Assembly: GCA_037176725.1 (NCBI GenBank)
Contig: JAZBRS010000060.1
Coordinates: 55,642,001-55,706,000, forward strand
Origin: Posidonia oceanica
Lineage: Eukaryota; Streptophyta; Magnoliopsida; Alismatales; Posidoniaceae
Length of the DNA: 64,000 nt
Direction: 5' to 3'
Part shown: positions 46,357-58,130 of the stretch, piece by piece
How the letters are laid out: every line of letters begins with the position of its first letter
How positions within the stretch are numbered: the first letter of the stretch is position 1
Translations under genes and position numbers: made by a program
Notes under the pieces: model-generated
What the model saw: the letters and a program-made list of their open reading frames with translations, nothing else
What the model was told of the DNA's origin: nothing
The model's database searches: none

Positions 46357-47841
46357 ATGAAGGAGGAGATGGAAGCTCTACATCACAACAATACGTGGTC
46401 TCTAGTTCCTCGGCATTCATCAATGAATATATTAGGTTGCAAGTGGGTCTATCGACTGAAATACAATCCCGATGGCTCTGTTCAAAGGTATAAGGCGCGC
46501 CTAGTAGCCAAAGGATATAACCAGCAACCAGGTGTCGACTACTTCGACACATTCAGTCTAGTTGTGAAGCCTACGACCATTCGTCTCGTCCTTGCAATGG
46601 CAGTCTCTCGCAGCTGGTCTCTCCGACCGCTCGACATCTCAAATGCATTCCTTCATGGTGATCTTCAGGAGGATGTCTACATGCTTCAACCAACTGGCTT
46701 CAAAGATACTGCCAATCCTTCTCATGTGTGCAAGCTTCGCAAATCACTGTATGGTCTGAAACAATCACCACGAGCTTGGTTTCACAAGCTCTCTTCCTTT
46801 CTGGTGGATTATGGGTTCACTTCATCTGCCACCGACTCCTCTCTATTCATTTATGCTCATGGTCAGTCTCTCCTCTACTTACTTGTCTATGTCGATGACA
46901 TTATAATAACCGGAAGCTCGCCTGAAGACATTACATCTCTTCTCCGGTGGTTACGACAGTCGTTTGCTGTGCGGGATCTGGGGTCTCTCCATCATTTCTT
47001 GGGCATTGAGGTAGTTCCAAGCAATATAGGGATGGTGCTCTCCCAATGGAAATACATCATCGATCTTCTCTGTCGCACAAAGATGTTGGGTTCTAAACCA
47101 TGTCACACTCTGATGGCCATGTCGACCAAACTAACCAGAGAAGGAACTCCTCTCTCCGATCCCTCTCTCTACAAACGCGTGGTCGGCGCTCTCCAATACC
47201 TCACTCTCACCAGGCCGGATCTCTCCTTCTTTGTCAATAAGGTCTGCCAATTCATGTCCAATCCAACGGAGGATCACTGGTCGGCGGTGAAGCGGATCCT
47301 CAGGTACCTGAAACATACCCACTCCCTAGGACTCTCTCTCCGTCGGTCTCCAAGTACAGCACTCAATATATTCACTGACGCCGACTGGGCTAGTTGCCTT
47401 GATGATCGGCGATCGTCCGGTGGTTTTGCTGTGTACTGTGGAGCCAACCTCATTTCATGGGCATCACGCAAGCAAGGGACTGTGGCTCGTTCGTCTACCG
47501 AGTCCGAATACAAGGCATTGGCAGATGCCATGGCTGAAGGGGTGTGGATATGCAGCCTATTGCATGAGCTTCAAGTCCCTGTAGTGGCTTCACCAACACT
47601 GTGGTGTGATAACCTTGGAGCCACTTTCCTCTCCGCCAATCCCATATTTCATGCTCGAACAAAGCATGTCGAGGTCGATCACCATTTTGTTCGAGAGTTG
47701 GTAGCTCGTAGTCAGCTTCATGTCTACTTTCTTCCTTCCAATGAACAACTAGCGAATATCTTTACAAAACATTTGCCTCAATCAAGTTTTGTTAGTATAC
47801 ATGACAAGTTGTTGGTTCGGAATAGAGACCATACAACTTGA
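46357..47841 (+). CDS. Copia reverse transcriptase-RNase H, long intact frame (494 aa)
   Basis: Homology begins before the ATG ([11 protein letters not shown] at 46315-46347), with a TGA at 46312-46314, so this is the 3' half of a copia polyprotein and not a full gene. RT motifs run in order: [13 protein letters not shown] block, [34 protein letters not shown] and the catalytic [11 protein letters not shown] (about residue 180). RNase H motifs follow: [25 protein letters not shown] and NIFTKHLP. All key Asp and Glu residues seem present. The frame ends just before a purine tract and the LTR. Gag, protease and integrase are missing, so it cannot move by itself. RT copies element RNA to DNA; RNase H removes the RNA strand. 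Confidence 0.9.
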   Translation: MKEEMEALHHNNTWSLVPRHSSMNILGCKWVYRLKYNPDGSVQRYKARLVAKGYNQQPGVDYFDTFSLVVKPTTIRLVLAMAVSRSWSLRPLDISNAFLHGDLQEDVYMLQPTGFKDTANPSHVCKLRKSLYGLKQSPRAWFHKLSSFLVDYGFTSSATDSSLFIYAHGQSLLYLLVYVDDIIITGSSPEDITSLLRWLRQSFAVRDLGSLHHFLGIEVVPSNIGMVLSQWKYIIDLLCRTKMLGSKPCHTLMAMSTKLTREGTPLSDPSLYKRVVGALQYLTLTRPDLSFFVNKVCQFMSNPTEDHWSAVKRILRYLKHTHSLGLSLRRSPSTALNIFTDADWASCLDDRRSSGGFAVYCGANLISWASRKQGTVARSSTESEYKALADAMAEGVWICSLLHELQVPVVASPTLWCDNLGATFLSANPIFHARTKHVEVDHHFVRELVARSQLHVYFLPSNEQLANIFTKHLPQSSFVSIHDKLLVRNRDHTT

Positions 47842-48036
47842 GGGGGCGTATCAATATACTATGTACATACGTATTCTGTTAGTATATACGTATTCTGTTA
47901 GGAGATACTTCTAGAAACATCTAGCATATTCTTGAGTTTGTTGCGTGTAACAAACCAGTAACAAACTCCAACAACCATATATATATTCATGCTTTCTCCT
48001 TCTTGTGAAGGAAGAGAATCATTTTGCTACTCAACA
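47838..48036 (+). mobile_element. Copia 3' LTR (47849-48036, 188 bp) with polypurine tract
   Basis: The tract CTTGAGGGGGCG (47837-47848) precedes TATCAATATAC; the other end is TGCTACTCAACA at 48036. The first bases are TA where LTRs have TG, a likely single G-to-A change. CATATATATATTCATG provides a TATA-like box. The matching 5' LTR is absent. Confidence 0.75.
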
Positions 48037-48405
48037 GAGAATGTGTTCGGCTAAGATCTATCAATCAGCATGTTGAAGAAAAGTATGGTCTGCCAACAAT
48101 TTTTGGAGGTCCAACAGTATTATATGAGGACAATGGTGCTTGCATCACACACATTAGAAGAGGTTACATTAAAGGTCATAGAATGAAACACATTTCACCT
48201 AAGTTCTTTTTCACTTATGAACTCTAGAAAAGCGGTGAGATTGATGTCAAAGAAGTTCGATCAAGTGATAACTTAGTAGATATATTTACTAAATCATTAC
48301 CTTCTTCAACATTCAAGAAGATTGTGCACAACCTTGGAATGCAAAGATCAAGGATATTCTATCATCAAGGTAAACATACTTTTGAGAGGGTGTGAACTCT
48401 TTTTT
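48037..48405 (+). pseudogene. Second copia fragment: RNase H C-terminus
   Basis: The frame reads VLYEDNGACITH, GHRMKHISPKFF and then, after a TAG at 48226-48228, KSGEIDVKEVRSSDNLVDIF. This is the end of a different copia polyprotein (Sire- or Tork-like style). It starts abruptly at the LTR end of the preceding fragment, suggesting that one element inserted into the other. Confidence 0.85.
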
Positions 48406-48769
48406 TGACACAGATTGTACGCCTTTTCCTTCGTTAAGATTTTACCCAATAGAATTTTCCTTTGTAGTTTTAACGATGCAATCTTCTATCTCTCAAAATT
48501 ACACAAGAATAATATACTCTTTTTCCTTCACTAAGGTTTTATTCCATTGGATTTCTCTTAGTAAAGTTTTAACAAAGCATATTCTTTGTATATGGTCATC
48601 CAAAGGGAAGTATAATAAATCCATACATATGAATGATGTAGATGACCTTTGGACTACAAGCCTTTTATATTCTTGTAACTCTTGTCTACAAATTATTGTA
48701 GCATTAGACTCCACATTATTGAGTCTTTTCATATACCTCCTTGATGTCTATATAAAGGGCTTGAAATGA
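48406..48769 (+). mobile_element. 3' non-coding region and partial LTR of the second copia fragment
   Basis: Two imperfect ~97-bp copies each carry CCTTC.TTAAGATTTTACCC-type sequence (48426 and 48522), a familiar feature 3' of copia RNase H. TCTATATAAAGGG at about 48748 looks like an LTR TATA box. The end is cut by the hAT MITE. Confidence 0.5.
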
Positions 48770-48777
48770 GATGTAAA

Positions 48778-49270
48778 TAGAGGTGTAAATGAATCAGATA
48801 CGTTACGGATATGGGTGTTATCATATTCGTATCTATTTTTAAAGTATGGATGCAGATATCATTTGAATATGAAAAGTGCACATCCATATCCTTAAAAAAT
48901 GGATACAGATATGAATACAGTATGTATATTTGACGGACCGACACAGATAAAAAAACAGATATAGTAGAATATAAAAAAAAATTATTTCTAAAGCTTCAAA
49001 TATATGTAAGTAAATATACTTTACATGACTAATCATATGAAAATCAGTATATTATGGCTATTATCATTAAAATATATATATATTACAATCAAATCAATGA
49101 ATATGTATGTGTAATATGGATAACGGATACAGAACGAATATTATAGAAGATTTGAAAAATGATATCTATATTCGCTTTCGTTCAAGATGGATATGAATAA
49201 TCCATATCCTCTAAAAAACAAATTCAAATATGGATACGAGATGGATATCTTATATCCAATTGTACCCTTA
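48778..49270. mobile_element. hAT-like MITE (493 bp)
   Basis: The left end reads TAGAGGTGTAAATGAATC and the right end, inverted, reads TAAGGGTACAATTGGATA. They are flanked by GATGTAAA (48770-48777) and GATGTAGA (49271-49278), 7 of 8 identical. The interior is full of GGATATGAAT/ATTCATATCC-type inverted words and has no coding sequence. Confidence 0.75.
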
Positions 49271-49278
49271 GATGTAGA

Positions 49279-50480
49279 GACATAACATTATAACAACAAG
49301 TGATTGATATTAATTTCTACTTAAATTCTCTACTTTCTCCTATTCTTTTCCATACTCAAGTTTGTGTTGTTATTTTCTATTAGTTTTACAACACAAATCC
49401 ACATTTGCGATAGCATGGTTTTTATTATAACATTAGTAGAATAGTACCCGTCTAGCAGTAGCGCTTAGCTTAAAATTTTTGTTACGAATCATGTTATAAC
49501 ATTTTGATTCGTTTGAGTTCTCAAAATCACCACCTATAGACCAAAGGAAGGTTATGAAAGTACATTTATAATCAAATTTTGGTTCATTTGACTTCACATC
49601 ATATTTATATTATGAACACCAAAGAAATTTTTTAAAAGTGTTCTATAATCACATTTTCCTTCATTTCAACTCACCTCAAAACCACTTTTATGGGTCAAAA
49701 GTATATATATTTGTAAAAGCGAGTAGCATGTTACTTGTCCAAAGAGTAATTTCAAAGGTTATCAGAAGTTCAATATCTATTTTGTAGCAATCACCAATTG
49801 GTACATCTCTACAAGGATCAAGATCAGAGAGAGTAGTGTTAATGATATTAAAAATATTAACGCCTAAAGGTCAACGAATCTAGAAGAATTCTTTGGGGAA
49901 AGTTTAATATTAACCTGAAAATCCAACCCAAAAAGTATGGACGGTAGGTAACAAATCCAACCCAAAAAGCATAGGCGGTAGGTAGCAAATGCAACCAAAC
50001 TTCCTCTCTTTTTTTTTTGTTCAAACCAAAGTTCTTATAAACTTAAAACCTTGAACAGATTGCTTGATTTCTTCTATAATCAATTATAAGAATATATTAA
50101 ATACAGTTGCAGCAGAAGTCAACCATTGGAACGAAGAAGACACGTAATTAATAATCCACCATGACAATTCCAATGTACTTGCGATTAGAGTGTGGGATAA
50201 AAGACCATTGCCACTCTCCTTCTTTGGAGAGGGTAGTTAGGAAGCAGCACCAATGCATTACCTAACAAAAGAGAAAAAAAAAACTCCAAGCGGTGAAGGA
50301 TGACGGCAGTCATTCAAAACCACAAAAATGGCATGTATCCGATGGATTCTGGATCTCCCTAATCGGCCATATCCACCACATCAACACGGTAGAAAGATCA
50401 ACTTAAGGTCGAAACCCACGTACCAACTGTTTTCAGGTCACCAACCTCAGCAACCAAGCCACAAGAAACAAAACGAGAGC
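49279..50480. other. Intergenic sequence upstream of the LTPG gene
   Basis: AT-rich, with one 34-bp duplication (49920-49987). The last few hundred bases must hold the promoter of the gene at 50616. No other gene is seen. Confidence 0.5.
49920..49987. repeat. 34-bp tandem duplication (2 copies)
   Basis: AATCCAACCCAAAAAG followed by GGCGGTAGGTA or GACGGTAGGTA, at 49920 and 49954. Confidence 0.93.
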
Positions 50481-50482
50481 CC

Positions 50483-50490
50483 TCTATAAG
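50483..50490 (+). promoter_or_regulatory. TATA box of the LTPG gene
   Basis: TCTATAAG lies about 130 bases before the start codon, leaving room for a ~100-base 5' UTR. Confidence 0.6.
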
Positions 50491-50615
50491 TAACAAGGAA
50501 CAATCTCAACCTGTCACAAATCCAAAGCATTAAATACTATACACAGACGCTTATCAAAAAAGATACCGTGCACAGCCAGAAAAATCAGGGCAAAGTTGTG
50601 CTTTAGTAAGCACCG

Positions 50616-51323
50616 ATGGGGAAGGTCGTCCTATGTTATAGTTTCCTAGCACTGACAGCATTAGTATCTGTGTCACTCGCTCAAGATTCATCATGCCTAA
50701 GCCAGCTCATGCCTTGCCTGGAGTTCACCAACTCGAACAAGAGTCCAACGAGTAGCTGCTGTGAGCCACTCAAGTCGCTCGTCAAGTCGGACCCCAAATG
50801 CCTGTGCGACATGCTGGGTGGCAACTCCTCGGCAAGTCAGGCTAGAGTCAACATGACGCAGATGCAAAATTTGCCTTCTAGATGTGGCCTGAAAGTTAGC
50901 GCAGCCTCTTGCATAAGTAAGTGTCTATAATTCACAAATATAATAACAAACTGCTAGAAGTATATAGCAAAAGAGGTAGAAAAGTCCAGTATGATTTCTT
51001 TTGTGGCATGGTGCAAGCTTAGGTCTTTAGTCACTATATCTGTCCAAAATGATCTTTGCATCAAAAGTAGATACAATAGAGTCAGAATTAAACTCAATAA
51101 TCAAGACTGTAAGAAGAATATTTCATCAATTTCTCCTAACGTTGTTGAAGTTTTATCAGGTGTAAGCTCTCCTACCGCAACAGCTGTGGTGCCAAGCTCT
51201 CCTACCGCAACAGCTGTGGTGCCAAGCTCCACATGTAGGACTTCTCATCTGAACGCAGTGGTTGCAGCTGGGATATTAGTCATCATCCAAATCATATGGG
51301 CATCTAGCAGATTCTTGGCCTGA
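50616..51323 (+). CDS. GPI-anchored non-specific lipid-transfer protein (LTPG-like), 2 exons, 154 aa
   Basis: The coding sequence joins 50616-50916 and 51160-51323. The donor ATAA/GTAAGT and the acceptor TTATCAG/GTG give a phase-1 intron of 243 bp. Residues 1-22 form a signal peptide ending SLA-Q. The mature part has the eight-cysteine motif: C27, C34, C48-C49, C62-x-C64, C90 and C99, spaced as in plant LTPs. Exon 2 adds a Ser/Pro/Thr linker with a duplicated ten-residue unit and a hydrophobic tail (about 24 residues, VVAAGILVIIQIIW), as expected for GPI attachment. Such proteins sit on the outer plasma membrane and wall and bind lipids, often for cuticle export. Without splicing the frame ends at 50930. 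AATAAG at 51418 may be the poly(A) signal. It is convergent with the gene at 51680. Confidence 0.9.
51165..51224 (+). repeat. Perfect 30-bp in-frame duplication in LTPG exon 2
   Basis: Two identical 30-bp units (51165-51194 and 51195-51224) encode SSPTATAVVP twice, lengthening the linker before the GPI signal. Confidence 0.97.
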
Positions 51324-51679
51324 TGTTCTTCAGACTTAGCACTATGTTATTTTTTCCTGTAAATGCATGGCAATGATTGTATTGGGATACACAGATAGTG
51401 TGTTTCTGTAACTCTTGAATAAGCATCAATGTTATGCTGCAGTTGACGCATAAATTATGAGCACGTTATATATGATTGTTTTCTATTTGATGGATAACGA
51501 GCCCAAGTAAGATAGCAGAAGTAATTATGAAACATTATTTGAATACATTGATCCGTCCAAGGGAAAAAACAAAAAGAGGAAGTTCTAAGTTACAGAATCT
51601 AAATTTAATCTTAGATTTAAAAATTATATAAAACCGATCCTAACACTAGTTATACAAATTAGGAAAACCTCCATACCAC

Positions 51680-54600
51680 TCAGATCTTATCTTGAAGATA
51701 GGCAGAGAAAAACACAGCCATAGCTCCAAGAGAAAGACCCAATAAAGGCCCAGCAGGAACTGGTTTTCGTGTGGCTGCTAACCGTATTCCTGAAACAAAA
51801 ATCACCAAAACTGAATACATATTTTATCAATGCAACCATAACATGACATCAACTGTGAGTTGAAAACCACCATCGAGGAAAGAAACTCTGATGGAAACAT
51901 ACCAAACACAGCAGAGAAAAGGAAAGCACTTCCAAATCCAATAGCATCACCAGCCAACTTGGTATCAGGTGCTTGCATCAGATAATAAGCCTGAAAAATA
52001 ATCAATCTATTATGACAAGAGAAGCCATAACACATCTTTCAAGACCTACAAGTGGTTCAAACAACATCAATACATTTTACCATTGAATCACTACTAAACA
52101 AAAAGGAAATATAAAAAAATAGGTTCATGAGACAAAGGGAAAACCACAGGAATTCATAGCTTCTGAAGCAGGACTCCACCTTGATCCTCATGTAATGATA
52201 TTCATATGCAACTAAATTTGAATTAGATTTTTTATGTATACCACTAGATAAAAGCCTGCATATCCGAATAGAATTAGGATCTGTACACTAAGATTATCTA
52301 AGTACTACGGATTTCAACATAGCTAGAGCTGCTACTGTACTTGGCAAAGCCATTTATCTTAACATCCCCTAGGCACTTGGCCATGATTATCTGAGTACCA
52401 TTGATTAAGCCAAATTTGCACTCAAGGACCATGTTGGGGCTCGACCTGAGACCACCTTTGGATGGCCTGAGCTGCTTCCAACACGGGAGCAAAGGTATGC
52501 CCATGTCTATGCTGACCGTAGAGTTGGTGCTTGACTCGCTGCTCAATCCTAATCTAGATTACTGTCTTGCATCCTTATTCACTATTTCTAGCCATGTCAT
52601 CTGAGGTCTTCCCCTACTCCTCCTTCCCCCATCTATATGCTTTTGTTCCCTTTTCATACGAGTGCATTCAAGGTCTTCCTTGCACTTGGATGAACCACCT
52701 AAGACAACTTTCTCTCATTTTATCCTGAATCAGTGTTACGCATACACTTTCATGGATTAATTCATTTCTTAATTTAACATGTAAAATATTCCATCCATCC
52801 ATCTCAACATCCTCATTTCCACTTTACTTACTTTTTGAGTATGCTCTTTCTTAGTCTCGTAACATTATGCACCATAAAGCATAGCTAGTCTAATAGATGT
52901 CCTATAAAATTTCCCCTTTGGTTTGATTGATACCCCGCTATCACATTTACTCCATAAGAATTTCTCCATTTCAACCATCATGCTTGAATCCTATAGGCTA
53001 CATCATCTTTGATATCTCCACCTTTACTAATTATGAAACCTAAATACCAAAAACTATCACTTTATGCAATTTGAGATATCAAAGGTGATAAAAGGTAATA
53101 TATTGGTAGTTTGTGAGCCTTAGCGTGTACACAATAGATTGTATAAATTGATATGAGAATTATTTCAGGAAAACCCTCAGCACTAGGATCAGATAAGTTA
53201 CCATGAGAATGTTGGCCAAATCAGGCATCCATCTTTTAAATTTCATGATACCAAATTTCGACGCATGTCAGCGAATGTCGGAAACCCAACTTCCCGACAC
53301 GATATTCAACTATAATTCGAGAAATACCCCATGTCGGTGGCCATGTTGGTGCCATGTCGATGTATTTCAGTCCATGTCGGTGATATATCGGTCCAAGCCG
53401 ATGGAAACAAAGTAAAAACCTTCGTGGCTTCAAATATGCCTTATTAACTTGCAAAACTCCTCTTCTTTTAGCACTCTTTCATATTATCAACTTATGATAC
53501 TTAGAATGTTAAAATATGAAATCTATTCACTAATTCATCAACCTTTTTTATATTCCATAATGCCTTGTTTTGCATATACATTATATTTCCTTATTTTATG
53601 TTTAAACTAGACATAGAGATGTGTATTGCTGCTCATTTGAACATATCATAGAGTTTCAAATCGTAAATCAAAGTTTTTAGTGGACTTCAGTGTTACTACC
53701 ATATTCCCACCGATATTTCCACCTATGTCTGATACACTTCCTATTTTGGAAAGACCAAAGTTCGACACAAAACTGACATTGGGAACCATGCTTTTAATTA
53801 GGCATATCAACATGGTACGTGGGCTTGTAAATTACGACCATCATGCAAAGATCCTATATAAAATCCTTCAACGAAATGTTCTAGTGAAAATGTTAGTCCG
53901 AGAGTGGATTACTCCAAATTAATGTTATCCAAACCAATGTTTTAGAGTTACTCTGGCCAATGATACGTGAGGGGCCATTTGGGTGCAGTGTAGTGGTTTA
54001 ACCAAGAGAAATAGTAACTAACAGTTAGGACAGTCTGACTCTTAAACCAGTTTTAATCAGGGAAATAGCCCTTGCATTTCATAATGAGGAAAAATGATAA
54101 AGAGAAGGGAAGTGTGATAGCATCTCCACTAGGAAGAAAAGAAGAAGGGATAATAGAGGAAATGAAGAAGAACAGAGGAGAAAAGATTAAAAAATAGAAG
54201 TATAAGACGAACATTGGCTATATACATCTTTATGGACACAAGTTTGTGTTCTCTCTTTTTTTTCTTTCTTTTTTTTTCTTTTCTCTAATTTCCCTTCCTT
54301 TTCTTCTATATGATCACTTTGTCTTCTTCTTCGCCTCTTCCTAAACTTCTTCTTCACCTCTCCCTAAACACTAGTCATTGACCATTCAAGTCTCAAAACC
54401 TTTATCAAAACAATAAAGCACCAATGGCAGCTGATTCCAAACTTGTTGAAAGCATACAAGCCAAATAGACATTTCAATGTGGATGATGGAAAAAAACATG
54501 AATGCTACTCAAACGCTACTTTAGACGGTTTGACTCAAGGATGGGTGCAAAGATCGAACAAGAAGTCATTTAAATGCTTAAGATGCTGTTCAAGTCACTT

Positions 54601-55841
54601 AACAGTGATGACTGAAACTGAGAAAGAATCGTAGTGTATAGCTAATGTATTTATGTTGAAGTCCAATCATGGTGATAATGATTACACTTATGTTGCTCAA
54701 AATAATAACCTTGAAACTATAGAAACTATAAGCATACCATTTAAATGACTGCTCGTATTTGAGCACCTACTATTGTTCTAAACCAGAACAATTGACCCAC
54801 CCTCCGCAGCAGCCAACTAACCCAAAGAAGTTTCTACGAAAGGATTAGGCCCGCAGTTCAAATGATCGTCTATACTCTATACTGATAAACTAAAACTAGC
54901 TATTGGAGATGATTTTTGTGATTACTCTTAACTTATCCGCCAACATTCTTTTAGACAACTATATCTAAAGGCTATTTTGAGGATTTGGTTACAGACAGAA
55001 TTTATACAAAGGCATTAGCATCCCCTAAGCCTTACGATTGAACTAAACAAAAACTAAATCGGACCAAACAGTACGATTGAACTACAGGAAGACTTGAGTT
55101 GAGAGCCTGTCCAAAGGTTCTAAACTACCCAAAATCATAGAGACAAAAGATAAAGAGGCGACGGGAAGTCAGTCCGTTGGCACAGTGTAGCTCAAGGTAA
55201 TGTTGGGTACTCGGGTTTACGTATCAACTACGAAATGGACAACAGGTTGAACAACACCCTAAACGTTTCCAAAGTCTACTACCCATCAAAAACCAATTCT
55301 CTATCTCGATTTTACATTTCTGAAGTACATTTTGCACATTGACAACTGATCTCCCACCAAACCCAAGAAGAAAATCTGCAAAAAAAAAAAAAGAAAAAAA
55401 AAACATTGTAAGCGTAACTGCTAAATTTCACACTCACTGCTGCCATGAGAGCAGCTCCAGACGCGCCTCCAAGAATGGACCCTTCGCTCCCAGACCTCAC
55501 ATCTGCCAAACCAAACAAAAAAAAAAAAACTCAACTTTTTCTTCGGAGTTCAAATAGAAAAAAAACTGAAACTTTAGTAAAGACTGAGTTAGGAAAAAGT
55601 ACTGACAGGCGAAGAGGCCGCCGCCTAGGAGGAGAGTCCCGTAGACGGCGGAAGCGGCGGGTGCCAGTTCGGAGAGGGTCAGCTGGGCGTTGCAGCGGAG
55701 TGTGGGAGGAGAAGATCTCTTGCTCTTGCCCCTCGAGGGAAGGTGAAGAAGAGGGGAGGAAGAGAATGGGAGAAGAGGAACAAGGGAGGAGGAAGAGAGA
55801 GAAGGTCGTGGTGGCGGTGAGATGGCCGAGAGTCTCAGCAT
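51680..55841 (-). CDS. TMEM14/FAX-family membrane protein, probably plastid-targeted, 4 exons, 165 aa
   Basis: The exons, read on the minus strand, are 55841-55607, 55502-55438, 51990-51903 and 51789-51680. All junctions are GT-AG and the 498-base sequence is open (165 residues plus stop). The start is the ATG at 55841. Residues 1-47 are rich in Ser, Pro and Arg, like a chloroplast transit peptide. The Tmemb_14 domain follows: VYGTLLLGGGLFAYV, GSILGGASGAALMAA, DAIGFGSAFLFSAVFGIRL, KPVPAGPLL and LGAMAVFFSAYLQ, about four short hydrophobic segments. It resembles the small plant FAX proteins (I think of the FAX4 type), which move fatty acids across plastid envelope membranes; the exact member is not certain. 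Intron 2 is 3,447 bp and holds a LINE fragment. Introns 1 and 3 are 104 and 113 bp. Confidence 0.87.
52555..52985 (-). mobile_element. LINE (L1-type) 3' fragment in intron 2 of the FAX-like gene
   Basis: On the minus strand, frames give KGKFYRTSIRLAMLYGA, then VEMRMLRWMDG, then DKMRESCLRWFIQVQGRP and SRGRPQMTWLEIVNKDARQ. These are the conserved end of plant L1 reverse transcriptases. Stops and frameshifts separate the pieces. It is opposite to none of the exons and has the same strand as the host gene. Confidence 0.8.
52990..55437. other. Remainder of FAX-like intron 2
   Basis: About 2.4 kb with no recognisable gene. Bases 53260-53400 contain repeated CATGTCGG/CGATGT words. A/T runs lie at 54250-54300 and 55380-55402. 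No exon with matching splice signals was found. Confidence 0.45.
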
Positions 55842-55889
55842 TGTGATGGATACAGTCGACGCCGACAGACTTGGGAGTAGCACACACCT

Positions 55890-58130
55890 TCTGCTATGTC
55901 ACATGGACTTTTATGTATATGATTCAAAATCATGGAATTGTGTTAGTTTATTTAACCATCTTATTCTTATGTTAGTCTATAATATTTATTTAATTATTAT
56001 TTATGTAGTATTTATAAGTAATATCTCTTAATTTGAGTTATAAGAAATAAATTATTTATTATATGTATTTTGAAAATAAGAAAATTTTACCTGATTATTT
56101 ATTTTTACTCTACCCTCTTCCTAGGGCACCATTTTATTCCAAAAATGGGATAACACAAGGTAAGTGCAAGTGTTTTATTGTTCTCTGTCTTAGGAATAAT
56201 ATGTACTAAAATTTACAAGTTGTTGATTTTTAGTACTAACTTGATTGTTTGGGTTCGTATCTATTTAAAGTTATGTACTCCATAAAGTTTTTTGATTTCT
56301 ACATATACCATCTACCATATATTATCAAGTTTTTTTTCCTAAGTAGTATTTGAAATTATCTTAATCACTTAATTTTAAGTGGTAAAAATAAGCAATATGA
56401 GATTGTTTATGATATTTCACTTATTTAAGTAATAATAAGCACTTAAATAACTGGTTACCAAATAAGCCATAAAATTAGACCTGTCAATTTTTGACACGAC
56501 ATGATTACATGAAATGACACAATACAGCACGACAACACGATAAAATTTAGTAATAATTTTTTTTAGCTATTTTAAAATATTTATGTGATTCATGGTTAAT
56601 GAACATAACTTTATTTTGACACGATTGGACACGATTACTACCTAATTCAACACGATTGGAACTGATTGAACTTAGTTAATACACGTTTAACATTGATAAT
56701 AGATTACTAAACATATTATTAAATTGAATACAAATACATTTTACACATGTTTAAAATTATTATATTATTAGTAATCAAATATAATTTTTCCAAAATATAA
56801 GAAACATTGATGAAAAAATAATAGACACGGTAACACGATTAATCCGACACAATAAGTACACGACATGATTCAATTGACAAATCTACTAAAACTACGTTTG
56901 AAAGAGTTGAACATTTGAAGAATAAATATTCTCAGACTACTCGGTTCATCTTCTTTTGTTCAACGTCTGATAGGAAATGTTTTTCAGAAAAGTTGATCCA
57001 AACAGGCATCAGAAAATATGCTTTTACAAAGAAGCTAAAGTAGAAAAGGTGACATCTTCAACATATTAGAATTAAAAGCTATGGGACCGTAGCTTTTCAA
57101 AGAAACCTGTCGTTGTTTTTGCAAATAACGGCTTCGCAAAAGTTGAATCAAACCCTATCCTAATGAGTTTAGCGGTACTTAATGAGAAAGATAGATGATG
57201 CTCCATGTGACAGACAATTACAGTAGCATCCGAGAAGAGGTTGATAGCGACAAAATTCAAAATTACAAAAGGGAACTTACAGAAGAATAAATTTCCATAT
57301 CAAATCAAATGAGCATTAGTAAATGGAAGAAGGCGAAAAGTTATTCCCTAATCGCACCTAAAGAAATTATATGATTTTAACCAATCGTTTTGCATCTGTT
57401 GACACCAAAAGATCTTTACAAGTAGGTCGTATAATCAAGGCCCAGTACAACTCAAGGCCTACCGTCGGCCCAAGAGCAAAGAAAGGTGGTACTTTAAGAC
57501 ACTTCACTCTCCAGTATGTGTCAACTATTATCTCATCTACATGATTTGAAAAAAGGAAAGATTTAGATCAAGTCTTAAAAATCTAAATATGTCTACATGC
57601 CACTTCAAATTCAAAGTGATTGAGGAAGGATAACTGACATCATTTGATCATATCAAAACAAATTTGAGAATTTTTTAATTCAAATCTATATTTAATGCTA
57701 ATTCAAAAGGAGATGCAACATCTTTATATAAAGAGAGGAGATATGCCAAAGATAGAGATATACAACTAGATGCATATACACCCATAGAGAGATAGCATAT
57801 ACACCCACAAGAAACAGAGAAGATGCAAGGCGACAAGAGAAGGAGGAAGTCATTCAAGGAGTTCCACAATGCTCAACTGTGCACTTGTACCCATCTATGA
57901 TCAAGGAAAAGATAACGAGGAGAATACTTCTCGACACATAAGGTCTCTCATTTTCCTTTCAAGATCGCTCCATTATAGGGAATTATATGTATCTAAATTT
58001 CATATATATGATAGAATGTCAGTAACACAATGCTTACATCACACGTATTCTATATTGCCTCTATATACAATGTCGTACCTTGTATTATTCAACATTATGC
58101 TCAATAATACAAACTCATAAGTGCAACCAA
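55890..58130. other. AT-rich intergenic sequence
   Basis: Contains the hAT-like MITE at 56476-56885. A TATA-like TTTATATAAAG at about 57722 and purine-rich sequence near 57735-57860 could belong to a decayed LTR, but no ends were found. No gene is supported. Confidence 0.45.
56476..56885. mobile_element. hAT-like MITE (410 bp)
   Basis: The left end reads TAGACCTGTCAATTTTTG and the right end, inverted, reads TAGATTTGTCAATTGAAT. The subterminal words are ACACGACATG and, inverted, CATGTCGTGT. The flanking 8-bp sites match only partly (CATAAAAT and CTAAAACT), so the insertion is old. Confidence 0.6.

Noticed and set aside
54412..54760. Possible transposase or transcription-factor fragment (63-codon frame)
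   Set aside because: No motif of FAR1, MULE or other families could be confirmed.
57369..57480. Possible gene or RNA around a GGCCCA-rich stretch
   Set aside because: No frame, no fold and no repeat partner found.
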